Assembly (NCBI RefSeq): GCF_018200035.1
Contig: NZ_CP073581.1
Coordinates: 2,228,501 to 2,292,500, forward strand
Direction: 5' to 3'
DNA from: Sulfitobacter albidus
GTDB lineage: Bacteria > Pseudomonadota > Alphaproteobacteria > Rhodobacterales > Rhodobacteraceae
DNA length: 64,000 nucleotides
The number at the start of each line of letters is the position of its first letter. The stretch's first letter is position 1. This document shows positions 17,515 to 27,806 of the stretch, in pieces. Below the pieces are notes generated by a model. That model worked only from the letters and a program-made list of their open reading frames with translations. It ran no database searches and was not told the origin of the DNA. The translations under genes and the position numbers were made by a program.

Positions 17515-18888
17515 TTAGCGCGCCGTGGCGTTATAGCCCGCGCTGCGCAGCCGCGCGATCACGCTGTCCACCGCGCCCTGCCCCTTGAAGGGCCCCGCGA
17601 TGACCAGCCGCGTTGTCTGACCGTTCTTGGTATAGACGCCGACGCGCACCGGCAGGCCCATGCGCTGGATCCGCTTGGCCCGCGCGTGTGCCGCCGCCGT
17701 ATCCGTGAACGCCCCGATCTGCACGAAACCACGGCCCGCGACCTCACCCTTGGGCTGGGCGCGCTGCGCCTTGGGCGCCGCCGGGGCCGCCGACCGCGAC
17801 GAATAGATCGGGGTGCGGTTGACCGTCGTCACCCGCGCCTGACGGTTGGCATTGGGTGTCAGCGCGGCGGTCGTGTTACGCAGGATCCGCTTGAGCGTCT
17901 GGCCGTTGCGCTGCACGATGCTCACCTGGCCCAGCTCCGCCGATTGGCGCGCGTAATCCACGTAAGGGTACACCAGCGGGATCGAAGCGGTCACGTCCCG
18001 CCCGTCCGCCTGATTGATCAGACGGCGCGGCACGGTCGAGGTCCAGATCAGCGACATCGCCCGGTGCCCAGCCAGCGACTGCTCGGCGCGGCGCGGGTTC
18101 AGACGGCCATCCTCCCAGACGCGGCGGTAGCCGTGCGGCACTTTCACATTGGTGGTGTTCACCCGGTTGACGGCCACGTGACGCGGCACGATGCGGCGGT
18201 TCTGATCCACCCGGATCGGGCCACCGGTGCGGGCTTGCGCGACGGCCACGGGCGCCGCCGCAGCAGAAGCCGCCGCAGCGGGCGCTGCCCGGCGCGCGGC
18301 CACAATCGGCTGCGCCTGCGGACCGCAGCGCACGTCATAGCTGCCGCGCTGCAAATACCGCTGGCTGAGCGGGGAGGCATCGGGACAGGCCGTGCCCGGC
18401 CCGGCCGCCGTGCGCACCACCGGCGCGGGCGCCGGGGCCGCAACAGGCGCCGGTGCGACTTCGACAATTGGTGCGGGACGCTTGGCCACCTGACGGACGA
18501 CCTTGGGCGCGGGCCGTGGCGCGGGCGCGCGGCGTACCACGGGCGCAGGGGCCGGGGCCGCGGCGGCAGGTGCCGGATTGGTGATCGTGATCACTTCGGC
18601 GGTCTGCGTGTCCGCAGGTGCGGGTGCCTCGGTCACTTGACCGGCAAAGGTCGGCTTGAACCCGCAGACCCCGTTGCGCGTGCGCGTCACGCGCGGCACC
18701 CACGACACGTTGCCGTCGATGCCTGCGCGGATGAATACACAGCCCTTGCTGTCGACGTATTGCTTGCCCTTGAACGAGGCCGGCGGGAACTCCGCAGGCT
18801 CGCTGCCCGGACGGGTCTGCGCGCTCAGCGCGCCCGCGCTCACACTCGCGAGAAAGAGTGCTACTGATACAAGTCTGGTAAATTTCAT
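17515..18888 (-). CDS. Secreted SPOR-domain protein
   Basis: 457 aa. Sec signal peptide at residues 1-23 (cleavage after LSA). The middle (about 95-260) is Pro/Ala-rich low-complexity sequence (PAPAAAAPAPAPVV and similar). The C-terminal 75 residues form a SPOR domain starting GRGFVQIGAFTDTAAA and containing VRVGVYTKNGQTTRLVIAG. SPOR domains bind denuded peptidoglycan at the septum, so a cell-envelope or division role is expected. Two cysteine pairs (KGCVF, GVCGF) near the N-terminus may form disulfides. ATG at 18888; a MGAD extension is possible. Single gene ending in a terminator. Confidence 0.85.
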   Translation of the reverse strand: MKFTRLVSVALFLASVSAGALSAQTRPGSEPAEFPPASFKGKQYVDSKGCVFIRAGIDGNVSWVPRVTRTRNGVCGFKPTFAGQVTEAPAPADTQTAEVITITNPAPAAAAPAPAPVVRRAPAPRPAPKVVRQVAKRPAPIVEVAPAPVAAPAPAPVVRTAAGPGTACPDASPLSQRYLQRGSYDVRCGPQAQPIVAARRAAPAAAASAAAAPVAVAQARTGGPIRVDQNRRIVPRHVAVNRVNTTNVKVPHGYRRVWEDGRLNPRRAEQSLAGHRAMSLIWTSTVPRRLINQADGRDVTASIPLVYPYVDYARQSAELGQVSIVQRNGQTLKRILRNTTAALTPNANRQARVTTVNRTPIYSSRSAAPAAPKAQRAQPKGEVAGRGFVQIGAFTDTAAAHARAKRIQRMGLPVRVGVYTKNGQTTRLVIAGPFKGQGAVDSVIARLRSAGYNATAR

Positions 18889-18975
18889 GTCTGCCCCCAC
18901 AGGATATGGGGCAGAATGTCAAACCGCAGGGGCCAAGTCTAGCGCCCGCGAAACAATAGCCTTAATTTTGCCTTA

Positions 18976-19611
18976 TTATTTCGTGCCGAACATGCGATCG
19001 CCCGCGTCGCCCAACCCCGGCACGATATATCCGACCTCATTGAGCCGGGCGTCCACCGCCGCGGTGACAATCGGCACATCTGGATGCGCCTCTTTCATGC
19101 GCGCGATTCCCTCGGGCGCGGCCAACAGACACAGGAAACGGATATTGGTCGCGCCGGCCTCTTTGAGCAGATCAATCGCCGCGACCGAGGAATTGCCCGT
19201 CGCCAGCATCGGATCCACCGCAATCACCAGCCGGTCGCCCATCGCGTCGGGCACCTTGAAATAATACTGCACCGGCTCCAGCGTTTCCTCGTCGCGGTAG
19301 AGCCCGACAAAACCCACCCGCGCCGAGGGGATCAGCTCAAGCATCCCGTCCAGCAGGCCGTTGCCCGCCCGCAGGATGGAGATCAGCGCCAGCTTGCGCC
19401 CCGCCAGCGTCGGCGCGTCCATCTCCTGCATCGGGGTCTCGATCCGCTTGGTCGTCATCTCCAGTTCGCGCGTGATCTCATAGGCCAATAGCTGGCTGAT
19501 TTCCCGCAAGAGCTGCCGGAACACCGCCGTTGAGGTCTCCTTGTCGCGCATCAGGGTCAGCTTGTGCTGCACCAGCGGGTGATCGACAACGGTAAGATGG
19601 GGATCGGACAT
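18976..19611 (-). CDS. upp: Uracil phosphoribosyltransferase
   Basis: 211 aa, the usual length. Converts uracil and PRPP to UMP. The PRPP-binding loop is [13 protein letters not shown], the uracil-binding C-terminus contains [18 protein letters not shown], and [11 protein letters not shown] is the conserved GTP/PRPP-site region. Start ATG at 19611 follows deoB, with only one base between the deoB stop and this start codon. Last gene of the cdd-deoA-deoB-upp pyrimidine salvage operon: uracil released by thymidine/uridine phosphorolysis is recaptured here. Confidence 0.96.
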   Translation of the reverse strand: MSDPHLTVVDHPLVQHKLTLMRDKETSTAVFRQLLREISQLLAYEITRELEMTTKRIETPMQEMDAPTLAGRKLALISILRAGNGLLDGMLELIPSARVGFVGLYRDEETLEPVQYYFKVPDAMGDRLVIAVDPMLATGNSSVAAIDLLKEAGATNIRFLCLLAAPEGIARMKEAHPDVPIVTAAVDARLNEVGYIVPGLGDAGDRMFGTK

Positions 19612-19612
19612 G

Positions 19613-20785
19613 TCAGGCTCCTTTGACGGCTTGGGGCACATCTACCCCCAGATGATCGGCGACGAAAGACGCGACATCCGCAAAACCGATCTGGCCCAGC
19701 GTACCCGGCCCCCGCCCCGCGACCAGCACCGGCACGCGCTCGCGGGTGTGATCGGTGCCGATCCACGTGGGATCATTGCCATGGTCCGCCGTCAGGATCA
19801 TCACGTCGCCGTCCCGCAGCCGGGCGAGGATCGGCGCCAGCGCCGCGTCAAACCATTCGAGCGCGGCGCCGTAGCCCGCCACATCCCGACGGTGGCCGTA
19901 GAGACTGTCGAACTCCACAAAATTGGCGAAGGTCAGCGATCCGTCCGGTGCGCTGTCCACCAGATCGCCCAGATGGCTCATCAGCTCGGCATCCGTGCCA
20001 TTGCGCACCTCGTCGAACCCCTGCATCGAGAAGATATCCCCGATCTTGCCCACCGCGAATGTCGCGCGGCCTGCGTCCTGCACCCAATTGCTCAGCACCG
20101 GGCGCGGCGGCATCAGCGCAAAGTCGCGGCGGCGCGGGGTGCGGGTGAACCCGCTTTGCGCATCGCCCACAAAGGGCCGCGCGATGACCCGGCCCACGCG
20201 CATCCTGTGCAGTGCGGGCGCGATCTGTGCACACAGGTCGATTAGCCGGTCATGGCCAAACGCCTCCTCGTGCGCGGCAATCTGGAACACGCTGTCGACC
20301 GACGTATAGCAGATCGGCCAGCCCGTGCGCAGATGCTCGGCCCCCAGCGCGTCGATGATGGCGGTGCCGGGCGCGTGGCGGTTGCCAAGGATGCCGTCGG
20401 TGCCGGCCGCCCGCGCCACCAGCGCGCAAAGATCCGCGTCAAAGGATCCTTCGCGCGCGGTGAAATAGTGCCAGTCCCAATCCACCGGCAGCCCCGCCAG
20501 CTCCCAGTGGCCAGAGGGGGTATCCTTCCCGCGCGAGGTTTCCGTCGCCACGCCCCATGTTCCCGTCACCGGCACGTCAAACGGATCGTCCATCCCCGTC
20601 GCCGCATGCAGCGCGGCCCCCAGACCAAGGCCCGCCAGCGTCGGCACCGCCAGCCCCCGGTCGCGCGCGATGTGGCCCACGGTATTGGCCCCGGTATCGG
20701 GCACGTCGCCGTTGAAATACTGATCGGCATCCGGCGCGCCGCCGATGCCGACACTATCCATCACCACCAGAAACGCGCGGGCCAT
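19613..20785 (-). CDS. deoB: Phosphopentomutase
   Basis: 390 aa alkaline-phosphatase-superfamily enzyme interconverting (deoxy)ribose 1- and 5-phosphates. N-terminal metal site [15 protein letters not shown] carries the first Asp, DTGANT is the phosphothreonine site (Thr in the DTGANT loop), and ADHGNDPTW with TDHTRE supply the remaining metal ligands. Full length and overlapping deoA by one base. It processes sugar phosphate released by DeoA. Confidence 0.96.
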   Translation of the reverse strand: MARAFLVVMDSVGIGGAPDADQYFNGDVPDTGANTVGHIARDRGLAVPTLAGLGLGAALHAATGMDDPFDVPVTGTWGVATETSRGKDTPSGHWELAGLPVDWDWHYFTAREGSFDADLCALVARAAGTDGILGNRHAPGTAIIDALGAEHLRTGWPICYTSVDSVFQIAAHEEAFGHDRLIDLCAQIAPALHRMRVGRVIARPFVGDAQSGFTRTPRRRDFALMPPRPVLSNWVQDAGRATFAVGKIGDIFSMQGFDEVRNGTDAELMSHLGDLVDSAPDGSLTFANFVEFDSLYGHRRDVAGYGAALEWFDAALAPILARLRDGDVMILTADHGNDPTWIGTDHTRERVPVLVAGRGPGTLGQIGFADVASFVADHLGVDVPQAVKGA

Positions 20786-22089
20786 CAGCTCACCCTCTCA
20801 AGGATCAAATCGGGCGTCTCGACCGCCCCCGCGCCGAGGCTGATCGCCGCGCGCACCGCCCGCACGGCGGCATCCGCCTGCGCGGGGCGGCTCGCGTGCA
20901 CCACGGCCAACGGCTGGCCCTTGGCCACGGGTTCGCCCAACCGCACTACGCCGCTCAGCCCCACCGCCGGGTCGACCTGATCGCTCTCGACCACGCGCCC
21001 GCCCCCCAGCGCCACAACCGCATGGCCCAGCGCCTCGCCGTCGATGGCCTGCACCACACCGGCCTGCGCTGCCGTTACCTCGCGCACCACCGTCGCCTCC
21101 GGCAAGAAGCGCTGCCACGTCTCGACAAAGCGCACCGGCCCGCCCAGCGCCGCGATCATCGCGCCGAACCGCTCCGCCGCGGCACCGTCGTCAATCGCGG
21201 CGCGAATCCGCGCGGCGCCCGCGTCCGCCTCCGCCGCCAGACCCGCCCCGGCAAGCAACGCCCCGCCCAGCGCCGCCGACAGCTCCACAATCGCACCGCT
21301 CGCGCCGCCCGTGAGCACCTGCATCACCTCCGCCACTTCCAGCGCATTACCAAGGCTGGGCACCAGCGGCTGGTTCATATCCGACAAAACGGCGGTCGTC
21401 GGGCAGCCTGCGGCGTTGGCCGTGCCCACCAGCGCCTGCGCCAGCGCGCGCGCCTCCGCAGGCGTTTTCATGAACGCACCCGAGCCGACCTTGACGTCCA
21501 GCACCAGCCCCTCCAGCCCCGCCGCCAGCTTTTTGCTGAGGATCGAGGCACAGATCAGATCAATCGAATCCACCGTCGCGGTCACGTCGCGCACCGCATA
21601 AAGCCGCTTGTCGGCGGGCGCGATGTCGCCCGTCGCCCCCACGATGGCGCAGCCAACCTCACCCACTACCGCGCGCAGCCGCGCCTCATCCAGCATCACG
21701 CCCACGCCCGGAATCGCCTCAAGCTTATCCAGCGTGCCGCCCGTGTGGCCCAGCCCCCGCCCCGATATCATCGGCACATAGGCGCCGCAGGCCGCCAGCG
21801 CCGGGGCCAGCACGAGGCTCACGCAATCGCCCACGCCGCCGGTGGAGTGTTTGTCCAGCACCGGCTTGTCCAGATCCCACGCCAGCACCGTGCCCGACGC
21901 GCACATCGCCCGCGTCAGCGCCACGCGCCCCGGCTCATCGAGCCCGCGCGCACAGACCCCCATGGCAAAGGCACCGGCCTGCGCGTCGCTCAATCCCCCG
22001 TCGGCCAGCGCGCCCGCCACCCATTCCAGATCGGCCACATCCAAGGCACGCCCGTGGCGAAGCTTGGCCAAAATCTCCCGCGCGCTCAT
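20785..22089 (-). CDS. deoA: Thymidine phosphorylase
   Basis: 434 aa. Phosphorolysis of thymidine to thymine and deoxyribose 1-phosphate. Family signature [20 protein letters not shown] is at about residue 105-125, and [10 protein letters not shown] precedes it with the phosphate-binding Lys/Ser. C-terminal pyrimidine nucleoside phosphorylase domain present (residues 345-420). Start at 22089 directly abuts the cdd stop, so the genes form one transcription unit. Confidence 0.96.
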   Translation of the reverse strand: MSAREILAKLRHGRALDVADLEWVAGALADGGLSDAQAGAFAMGVCARGLDEPGRVALTRAMCASGTVLAWDLDKPVLDKHSTGGVGDCVSLVLAPALAACGAYVPMISGRGLGHTGGTLDKLEAIPGVGVMLDEARLRAVVGEVGCAIVGATGDIAPADKRLYAVRDVTATVDSIDLICASILSKKLAAGLEGLVLDVKVGSGAFMKTPAEARALAQALVGTANAAGCPTTAVLSDMNQPLVPSLGNALEVAEVMQVLTGGASGAIVELSAALGGALLAGAGLAAEADAGAARIRAAIDDGAAAERFGAMIAALGGPVRFVETWQRFLPEATVVREVTAAQAGVVQAIDGEALGHAVVALGGGRVVESDQVDPAVGLSGVVRLGEPVAKGQPLAVVHASRPAQADAAVRAVRAAISLGAGAVETPDLILERVS

Positions 22090-22482
22090 TCAGCCCCCCA
22101 GAAACGAAGGGTCAAACGCGCCGGGCAGCAGATCGGCGATGCTGCGCGCCTCTTCGACCCCGTCCACGGTGGCCATGGTCACCACCACATCCGCCGCGCC
22201 GAACTCTGCCAGCTTTTGGCGGCACCCGCCGCAGGGCGTCACCGGCAGCGGCGATCCGGCCACGACGTAGGCTTCGGTAAACGCCGTCTCTCCGGCGGCG
22301 ACCATGGCGGCAATCGCGCCCGCCTCGGCGCAGGTGCCTTCGGGGTAGGCCACGTTTTCGACGTTGCAGCCGACATAGACAGCCCCCGAAGCCCCGCGCA
22401 GTGCGGCCCCCACCTTGAACCCCGAATAGGGTGCGTGCGCGTTTTCCCGCACTGCTACCGCCCGCGTCCGCAACTCCGTCAT
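22090..22482 (-). CDS. cdd: Cytidine deaminase
   Basis: 130 aa homotetrameric-type zinc deaminase: cytidine/deoxycytidine to uridine/deoxyuridine. Active site is CAEAGAIAAM (Cys ligand and catalytic Glu), then PCGGCRQKLAEF (two Cys zinc ligands), with NVENVAYP in the substrate loop. ATG at 22482 is preceded by GAGGAGAC. First gene of the salvage operon; upstream in-frame codons exist but lie before the ribosome binding site. Confidence 0.96.
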   Translation of the reverse strand: MTELRTRAVAVRENAHAPYSGFKVGAALRGASGAVYVGCNVENVAYPEGTCAEAGAIAAMVAAGETAFTEAYVVAGSPLPVTPCGGCRQKLAEFGAADVVVTMATVDGVEEARSIADLLPGAFDPSFLGG

Positions 22483-22629
22483 GCCTGTCTCCTCGTCAAA
22501 ACCGGACCCCGATCCTAGCGGCGGTTTTTCAAAGATGCGACCGCCTATCTGCACGCCACGAAACCTACGGTTGCGCAGGGTTGGTTTAATACTAAACTAC
22601 CCTGAAATCCCCAAACCGCCGGAGCCATC

Positions 22630-24894
22630 ATGTCCGATCCCCGTCAGGCCGCCCTCGACTATCACGCGCACCCCAAACCCGGAAAGCTTGAGATCCGGGC
22701 GACCAAGCCGCTGGCCAACGGGCGCGATCTGGCGCGCGCCTATTCGCCGGGCGTGGCCGAGGCCTGCATCGAGATCCAGAAGGATCCCGCGACCGCCGCC
22801 ACCTACACCGCGCGCGCCAATCTGGTGGCGGTCGTCACCAATGGCACCGCCGTTCTGGGGCTGGGCAACATCGGCGCGCTGGCCTCCAAACCGGTGATGG
22901 AAGGCAAGGCCGTGCTCTTCAAGAAATTCGCGGGCATCGACTGCTTTGACATCGAGCTTGACCAGCCCGACCCCGAAAAGCTCGCCGATATCGTCTGCGC
23001 GCTGGAGCCCTCCTTTGGCGCGATCAACCTCGAGGACATCAAGGCGCCCGATTGCTTTACGGTCGAGCGGATCTGCAACGAGCGCATGAACATCCCCGTC
23101 TTTCACGACGACCAGCACGGCACCGCCATCGTGGTGGGGGCGGCGGCCACCAACGCGCTGCACGTCGCAGGCAAGCGATTCGAGGATATCAAGATCGTCA
23201 GCACCGGCGGCGGGGCGGCGGGCATTGCCTGCCTCAACATGCTGCTGAAACTGGGGGTAAAGCGCGAAAACGTCTGGCTTTGCGATATTCACGGGCTCGT
23301 GTACGAAGGGCGCGAGGTCGATATGAACCCGATCAAATCCGAATACGCCCAGGCCTCGGGCAAGCGTACGCTCGACGATGTGATCGACGGCGCCGATCTG
23401 TTTCTGGGCCTTTCAGGACCGAATGTGCTGACGCCCGAAATGGTCGCGAAAATGGCCCCCGCGCCGATCATCTTTGCGCTGGCCAACCCCACGCCCGAAA
23501 TCATGCCCGACGCCGCGCGCGCCGTCGCCCCGGATGCGATCATCGCCACGGGGCGGTCGGATTTTCCCAATCAAGTCAACAACGTGCTGTGCTTTCCCTT
23601 CATCTTTCGCGGGGCGCTCGACGTGGGCGCCACCACGATCAACGACGAGATGAAGATCGCCTGCATCGAAGGCATCGCCGCCCTCGCCCGCGCCACCACC
23701 TCCGCCGAGGCTGCCGCCGCCTACCAGGGCGAACAGCTGACCTTTGGCGCCGACTACCTGATCCCCAAACCCTTTGATCCGCGCCTGATCGCCATCGTTT
23801 CTTCCGCCGTGGCGCAGGCCGCGATGGAAACGGGCGTGGCCACCCGCCCCATCGACGATATGGCCGCCTACCGCGCCCGGCTGGAAAACTCGGTGTTCAA
23901 ATCCGCCCTGCTGATGCGCCCGGTGTTTCAGGCCGCCCGCCAGGCCCCGCGCCGCATCGTCTTTGCCGAGGGCGAGGACGAGCGCGTGCTGCGCGCCGCG
24001 CAAGCCATGCTGGAAGAAACCACCGAACGGCCCATCCTCATCGGCCGCCCCGAGGTGATCGAGGCGCGCATGGCGCGCAATGGCATGACCCTGAAACTGG
24101 GCGATGAGGTCGATGTGGTGAATCCGGAAAACGATCCGCGTTACCGCGACTACTGGGAGACCTATCACCGCCTGCTCGCCCGGCGCGGTGTCTCGCCCGA
24201 TATTGCCCGCGCGATCATGCGCACCAACACCACCGCCATCGGGGCCGTGATGGTACACCGGGGCGAGGCCGACAGCCTGATCTGCGGCACCTTTGGCGAA
24301 ACCCGCTGGCACCTCAACTACATCGAACAGGTGCTGGGCCGTGACGGGTACAAACCCGACGGCTCCCTGTCGATGATGATCCTTGAGGACGGGCCGCTGT
24401 TCATCGCCGATACGCAGGTACACCAGCACCCCACGCCCGAACAGCTCGCCGATATTGCCGCGGGGGCCGCGCGCCACGTGGCGCGCTTTGGCCTCACGCC
24501 CAACGTCGCGCTGTGTTCGCAATCGCAATTCGGCAATCAGGGCGAAGGATCGGGCAGCCGCCTGCGCCGCGCCCTGCGCATCCTCGACGAACGCGGCGTC
24601 GATTTTTGCTACGAGGGCGAGATGAACATCGACACCGCCCTCGACCCCGATCTGCGCGCGCGGCTTTTCCCGGAAAACCGCATGAAGGGCGCGGCCAACG
24701 TGTTGGTATTCGGCCACGCCGATGCCGCCTCGGGCGTGCGCAATATCCTCAAGATGAAGGCTGGCGGGCTGGAGGTCGGGCCGATCCTGATGGGCATGGG
24801 CAACCGCGCGCATGTCGTCTCACCGTCGATCACGGCACGCGGATTGCTCAACATGGCCGCCATCGCGGGCACGCCGGTGGCCGAATACGGCTGA
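22630..24894 (+). CDS. maeB: NADP-dependent malic enzyme with phosphotransacetylase-like domain
   Basis: 754 aa. Residues 1-425 are the malic enzyme: YSPGVAEAC near the N-terminus, then [16 protein letters not shown] with the metal-binding Asp residues, and the Rossmann segment [11 protein letters not shown]. Residues 430-754 are a phosphate acetyl/butyryltransferase-like domain ([34 protein letters not shown]), usually regulatory and responding to acetyl-CoA. It decarboxylates malate to pyruvate, producing NADPH. Monocistronic; a small palindrome GTTTAATACTAAAC lies about 30 nt upstream of the start codon and could be part of its promoter. Confidence 0.95.
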   Translation: MSDPRQAALDYHAHPKPGKLEIRATKPLANGRDLARAYSPGVAEACIEIQKDPATAATYTARANLVAVVTNGTAVLGLGNIGALASKPVMEGKAVLFKKFAGIDCFDIELDQPDPEKLADIVCALEPSFGAINLEDIKAPDCFTVERICNERMNIPVFHDDQHGTAIVVGAAATNALHVAGKRFEDIKIVSTGGGAAGIACLNMLLKLGVKRENVWLCDIHGLVYEGREVDMNPIKSEYAQASGKRTLDDVIDGADLFLGLSGPNVLTPEMVAKMAPAPIIFALANPTPEIMPDAARAVAPDAIIATGRSDFPNQVNNVLCFPFIFRGALDVGATTINDEMKIACIEGIAALARATTSAEAAAAYQGEQLTFGADYLIPKPFDPRLIAIVSSAVAQAAMETGVATRPIDDMAAYRARLENSVFKSALLMRPVFQAARQAPRRIVFAEGEDERVLRAAQAMLEETTERPILIGRPEVIEARMARNGMTLKLGDEVDVVNPENDPRYRDYWETYHRLLARRGVSPDIARAIMRTNTTAIGAVMVHRGEADSLICGTFGETRWHLNYIEQVLGRDGYKPDGSLSMMILEDGPLFIADTQVHQHPTPEQLADIAAGAARHVARFGLTPNVALCSQSQFGNQGEGSGSRLRRALRILDERGVDFCYEGEMNIDTALDPDLRARLFPENRMKGAANVLVFGHADAASGVRNILKMKAGGLEVGPILMGMGNRAHVVSPSITARGLLNMAAIAGTPVAEYG

Positions 24895-25010
24895 CCGGCG
24901 CACGCGCCCGGGTGTAAATCCATTGACACATGCGCGCGGGCGGCTTCGCAAAACGCTTGCCGCGCGCGGTCCGGTCGGTCTAACTCGGCCCAAACGACGG
25001 GGAGGACACC

Positions 25011-26900
25011 ATGGGATACGCAGAATTATACAAGGCCGCGCAGGAAGATCCGGAAGCCTTCTGGCTCGATCAGGCACGGGCCATTGACTGGATCACCCCG
25101 CCCGACCGCGCCCTGTTTGACCGCGGCGAGAACCTTTATGAGTGGTACGCCGATGCGCAGGTCAACGGCTGCTACAACGCCGTCGACCGCCACGTCGAAG
25201 GGGGCCGCGCCGATCAGGCCGCGATCATCTACGACAGCCCGATCACCGGCCAAAAGCAGACGATCACCTTCGCCGAGCTGCAGACCCGCACCGCCCGGCT
25301 GGCGGGCGCGCTGGTGGCGCAGGGCGTCGAAAAAGGCGACCGCGTCATCATTTACATGCCCATGGTGCCCGAAGCGATCGAGGCGATGCTGGCCTGCGCG
25401 CGCATCGGCGCGGTGCATTCGGTCGTCTTCGGCGGGTTCGCCGCCAACGAGCTGGCCGTGCGCATCGACGATTGCACCCCCAAGGCGGTAATCGCCGCCT
25501 CCTGCGGGCTGGAGCCGAACCGCACGGTGGCCTACAAGCCCCTGCTCGACGGCGCGATCGAGATGGCGACGCACAAGCCGGACGCCTGCATCATCCTGCA
25601 ACGCCCCGAGCATCCGTGTGAGCTGGGCCCGCGCGATGTCGAATGGCACGCGGCGATTGCCCAAGGCACCCCCGCCGACTGCGTGCCCGTGGCGGGTAAT
25701 CACCCGGCCTATATCCTCTACACCTCCGGCACCACCGGGGCGCCCAAGGGCGTCGTGCGCCATACGGCCGGCCATCTGGTCGCGCTGAACTGGACGATGA
25801 AGAACATCTATCAGGTCGATCCCGGTGAGGTCTTCTGGGCCGCCTCAGACGTCGGCTGGGTCGTCGGCCACAGCTATATCGCCTACGGGCCGCTGATCGC
25901 GGGCAACACCACCGTGGTGTTCGAGGGCAAACCCGTCGGCACCCCCGACGCGGGCACCTTCTGGCGCGTGATCTCAGAGCATAACGTGCGCAGCTTTTTC
26001 ACCGCCCCCACCGCCATCCGCGCCGTCAAACGCGAGGATCCCAAAGGGCTGGAGATCGCCAAATACGACCTGTCGGGCCTGCGCGCACTCTATCTGGCGG
26101 GCGAACGCGCCGATCCCGACACGATAATCTGGGCGCAGGAAACGCTGGGCGTGCCGGTCTACGATCACTGGTGGCAGACCGAAACCGGCTACACTATCGC
26201 GGGCAATCCCGCAGGCCTTGAGGCACTGCCGGTCAAGATCGGCTCGCCCACCGTGCCGATGCCCGGCTACGACGTGCAGATCCTCGATGAAGGCGGCAAC
26301 CGTATGGCACCCGGAGAGCTGGGCGCCATCGCCATCAAACTGCCCCTGCCCCCCGGCACCCTGCCCACGCTTTGGAACGCCGAAGACCGGTTCCGCAAAA
26401 GCTACCTGACGACCTTCCCGGGCTATTACGAGACCGGCGATGCCGGCATGATCGACGAGGACGGCTACCTCTACATCATGGCGCGCACAGACGACGTCAT
26501 CAACGTGGCGGGCCACCGCCTGTCTACGGGGGCGATGGAGGAAGTGCTGGCCGGTCACCCGGACGTGGCCGAATGCGCCGTGATCGGGGTGAGCGATGCG
26601 CTCAAGGGTCAGGCGCCCGTGGGCTTTGTGTGCCTCACCAACGGCGTGAACCGCCCGCATGACGAGATTACGGCGGAATGCGTAAAGCGCGTGCGCGACC
26701 AGATCGGCCCGGTGGCGGCGTTCAAACTCGCCGTGGTGGTGGACCGCCTGCCAAAGACGCGTTCGGGCAAGATCCTGCGCGCCACGATGGTCAAGATCGC
26801 CGATAGCCAGGAGTTCAAACTCCCCGCAACAATCGACGATCCCGCCATCCTCGACGAGATCCGCACGGCGCTGAAATCCATCGGCCTCGCCCAGAGCTGA
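25011..26900 (+). CDS. prpE: Propionyl-CoA synthetase
   Basis: 629 aa acyl-CoA ligase of the acetyl/propionyl-CoA synthetase group. P-loop YTSGTTGAPKG (residues about 238-248), the HSYIAYGPL region and WWQTETG substrate motif typical of PrpE, and PKTRSGKILR with the acetylatable catalytic lysine. It activates propionate (possibly acetate) to the CoA ester. GGGGAGGA precedes the ATG. Monocistronic, ending just before a double-hairpin repeat and a bidirectional terminator. Confidence 0.93.
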   Translation: MGYAELYKAAQEDPEAFWLDQARAIDWITPPDRALFDRGENLYEWYADAQVNGCYNAVDRHVEGGRADQAAIIYDSPITGQKQTITFAELQTRTARLAGALVAQGVEKGDRVIIYMPMVPEAIEAMLACARIGAVHSVVFGGFAANELAVRIDDCTPKAVIAASCGLEPNRTVAYKPLLDGAIEMATHKPDACIILQRPEHPCELGPRDVEWHAAIAQGTPADCVPVAGNHPAYILYTSGTTGAPKGVVRHTAGHLVALNWTMKNIYQVDPGEVFWAASDVGWVVGHSYIAYGPLIAGNTTVVFEGKPVGTPDAGTFWRVISEHNVRSFFTAPTAIRAVKREDPKGLEIAKYDLSGLRALYLAGERADPDTIIWAQETLGVPVYDHWWQTETGYTIAGNPAGLEALPVKIGSPTVPMPGYDVQILDEGGNRMAPGELGAIAIKLPLPPGTLPTLWNAEDRFRKSYLTTFPGYYETGDAGMIDEDGYLYIMARTDDVINVAGHRLSTGAMEEVLAGHPDVAECAVIGVSDALKGQAPVGFVCLTNGVNRPHDEITAECVKRVRDQIGPVAAFKLAVVVDRLPKTRSGKILRATMVKIADSQEFKLPATIDDPAILDEIRTALKSIGLAQS

Positions 26901-26902
26901 CG

Positions 26903-26950
26903 CAAAGTTTGCCCGCAAACTTTGGGCCCAAAATTTCGGACGAAATTTTG
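26903..26950. repeat. Double-hairpin intergenic element, copy 2
   Basis: CAAAGTTTG/CAAACTTTG (26903-26924) and CAAAATTTCG/CGAAATTTTG (26929-26950). It begins two bases after the prpE stop, between convergent genes. Confidence 0.85.
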
Positions 26951-26960
26951 TCCGCGCAGC

Positions 26961-26991
26961 AAAAAGCCCCCGGAAAATCAGGGGGCTTTTT
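26961..26991. terminator. Bidirectional terminator between prpE and csbD
   Basis: AAAAAGCCCCC, nine-base loop, GGGGGCTTTTT: perfect arms with A and T tracts on both sides, serving both convergent genes. Confidence 0.9.
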
Positions 26992-27007
26992 GGTCGGCTG
27001 TCAGTGC

Positions 27008-27205
27008 TCAGTGCCTGGCAAGAAACTCGTCGATCTCACGCTCGGCCTCTTCCTTGGCTTTGCCGTACCGCTCCTGGATACGACCCACCAGCGCTTCACG
27101 GCTGCCCTCGGCCTTGTCGAGGTCGTCGTTTGTCAACTCACCCCAGTGCTGCTGCACGTTGCCTTTGAATTGCTTCCAGTTACCTTCGATCTGTTGCCAG
27201 TTCAT
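27008..27205 (-). CDS. CsbD-family stress protein
   Basis: 65 aa, typical of the family: MNWQQIEGNWKQFKGNVQQ, then LTNDDLDKAEGSREALVGRI and a helical KAKEEAEREIDEFL tail. CsbD proteins are small, highly charged, abundant general-stress proteins of unknown mechanism. GGAGT precedes the ATG. Its promoter region contains an EcfG-like GGAAC-N16-CGTT match, consistent with stress induction. Confidence 0.92.
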   Translation of the reverse strand: MNWQQIEGNWKQFKGNVQQHWGELTNDDLDKAEGSREALVGRIQERYGKAKEEAEREIDEFLARH

Positions 27206-27250
27206 TGTAGTACTCCTTTCGGTGAAGGGACAGTTCCCTCTTGCAAATAC

Positions 27251-27275
27251 AACGCGCCTCTCGCGTTTGTGTTCC
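27251..27275 (-). promoter_or_regulatory. EcfG-like stress promoter of csbD
   Basis: On the minus strand GGAAC (27275-27271) is followed after exactly 16 bp by CGTT (27254-27251). GGAAC-N16/17-CGTT is the consensus of alphaproteobacterial general-stress sigma factor EcfG. The start codon is about 45 nt downstream of the -10 box. Confidence 0.6.
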
Positions 27276-27356
27276 ACTTTTCGGGCAGAATTCTCTTGCC
27301 AGCCGCCCTGCCCCGCTCCTACGCTCGGCCCACTCAATAAATGCCGGAGCCCTTCT

Positions 27357-27806
27357 ATGAAGCATCTCATCCCTACGCTCGCCCTCGCGCTGGCCCCGCT
27401 GGCCGGGCACGCCGCCGAAGGCACCCGCGTGCAGGTCACCGGAGAGATCATCGATACCTGGTGCTATTATTCCGGCGTGATGGGCGGGCCGGACGCGGTT
27501 GTGGGCACGGCCCATCATACCTGCGCGCTGTGGTGCAGCGCGGGCGGCATTCCCGTGGGCATCCTCGCCGAGGACGGCACCGTCTATACCGTGCTCAAGG
27601 TGGACGAGGATGATGAAGCCGCAGGCGGCGATACGCTGCTGAGCCTCGCGAGCTACGAGGTCACCGCAGACGCCATGCTCTACGAGCGCGACGGCATCAA
27701 ATATCTCGTCGTCGGAAGTGTCGAGGCCGCGCCAGAGATCACCAACCTCACGCATGAGGATTACGGTCCCGTGCCCGGCTTCGCCATCCCGGAGCCTAAG
27801 GAATGA
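27357..27806 (+). CDS. Secreted Cys/His-containing protein of unknown function
   Basis: 149 aa with a Sec signal peptide (MKHLIPTLALALAPLAGHAA, cleavage near residue 20). The mature part has a small beta-rich domain with ITDTWCY-like opening (EIIDTWCYYSG), then HHTCALWCSAGGIPVGIL: three cysteines and two adjacent histidines that could bind a metal or form a disulfide. The strand pattern suggests an OB-like barrel. It is the first gene of a tightly coupled three-gene operon (4-nt and 1-nt overlaps) that ends with a SCO1 copper chaperone, so a role in periplasmic metal or redox handling is plausible. I cannot name a characterised family. Confidence 0.72.
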   Translation: MKHLIPTLALALAPLAGHAAEGTRVQVTGEIIDTWCYYSGVMGGPDAVVGTAHHTCALWCSAGGIPVGILAEDGTVYTVLKVDEDDEAAGGDTLLSLASYEVTADAMLYERDGIKYLVVGSVEAAPEITNLTHEDYGPVPGFAIPEPKE

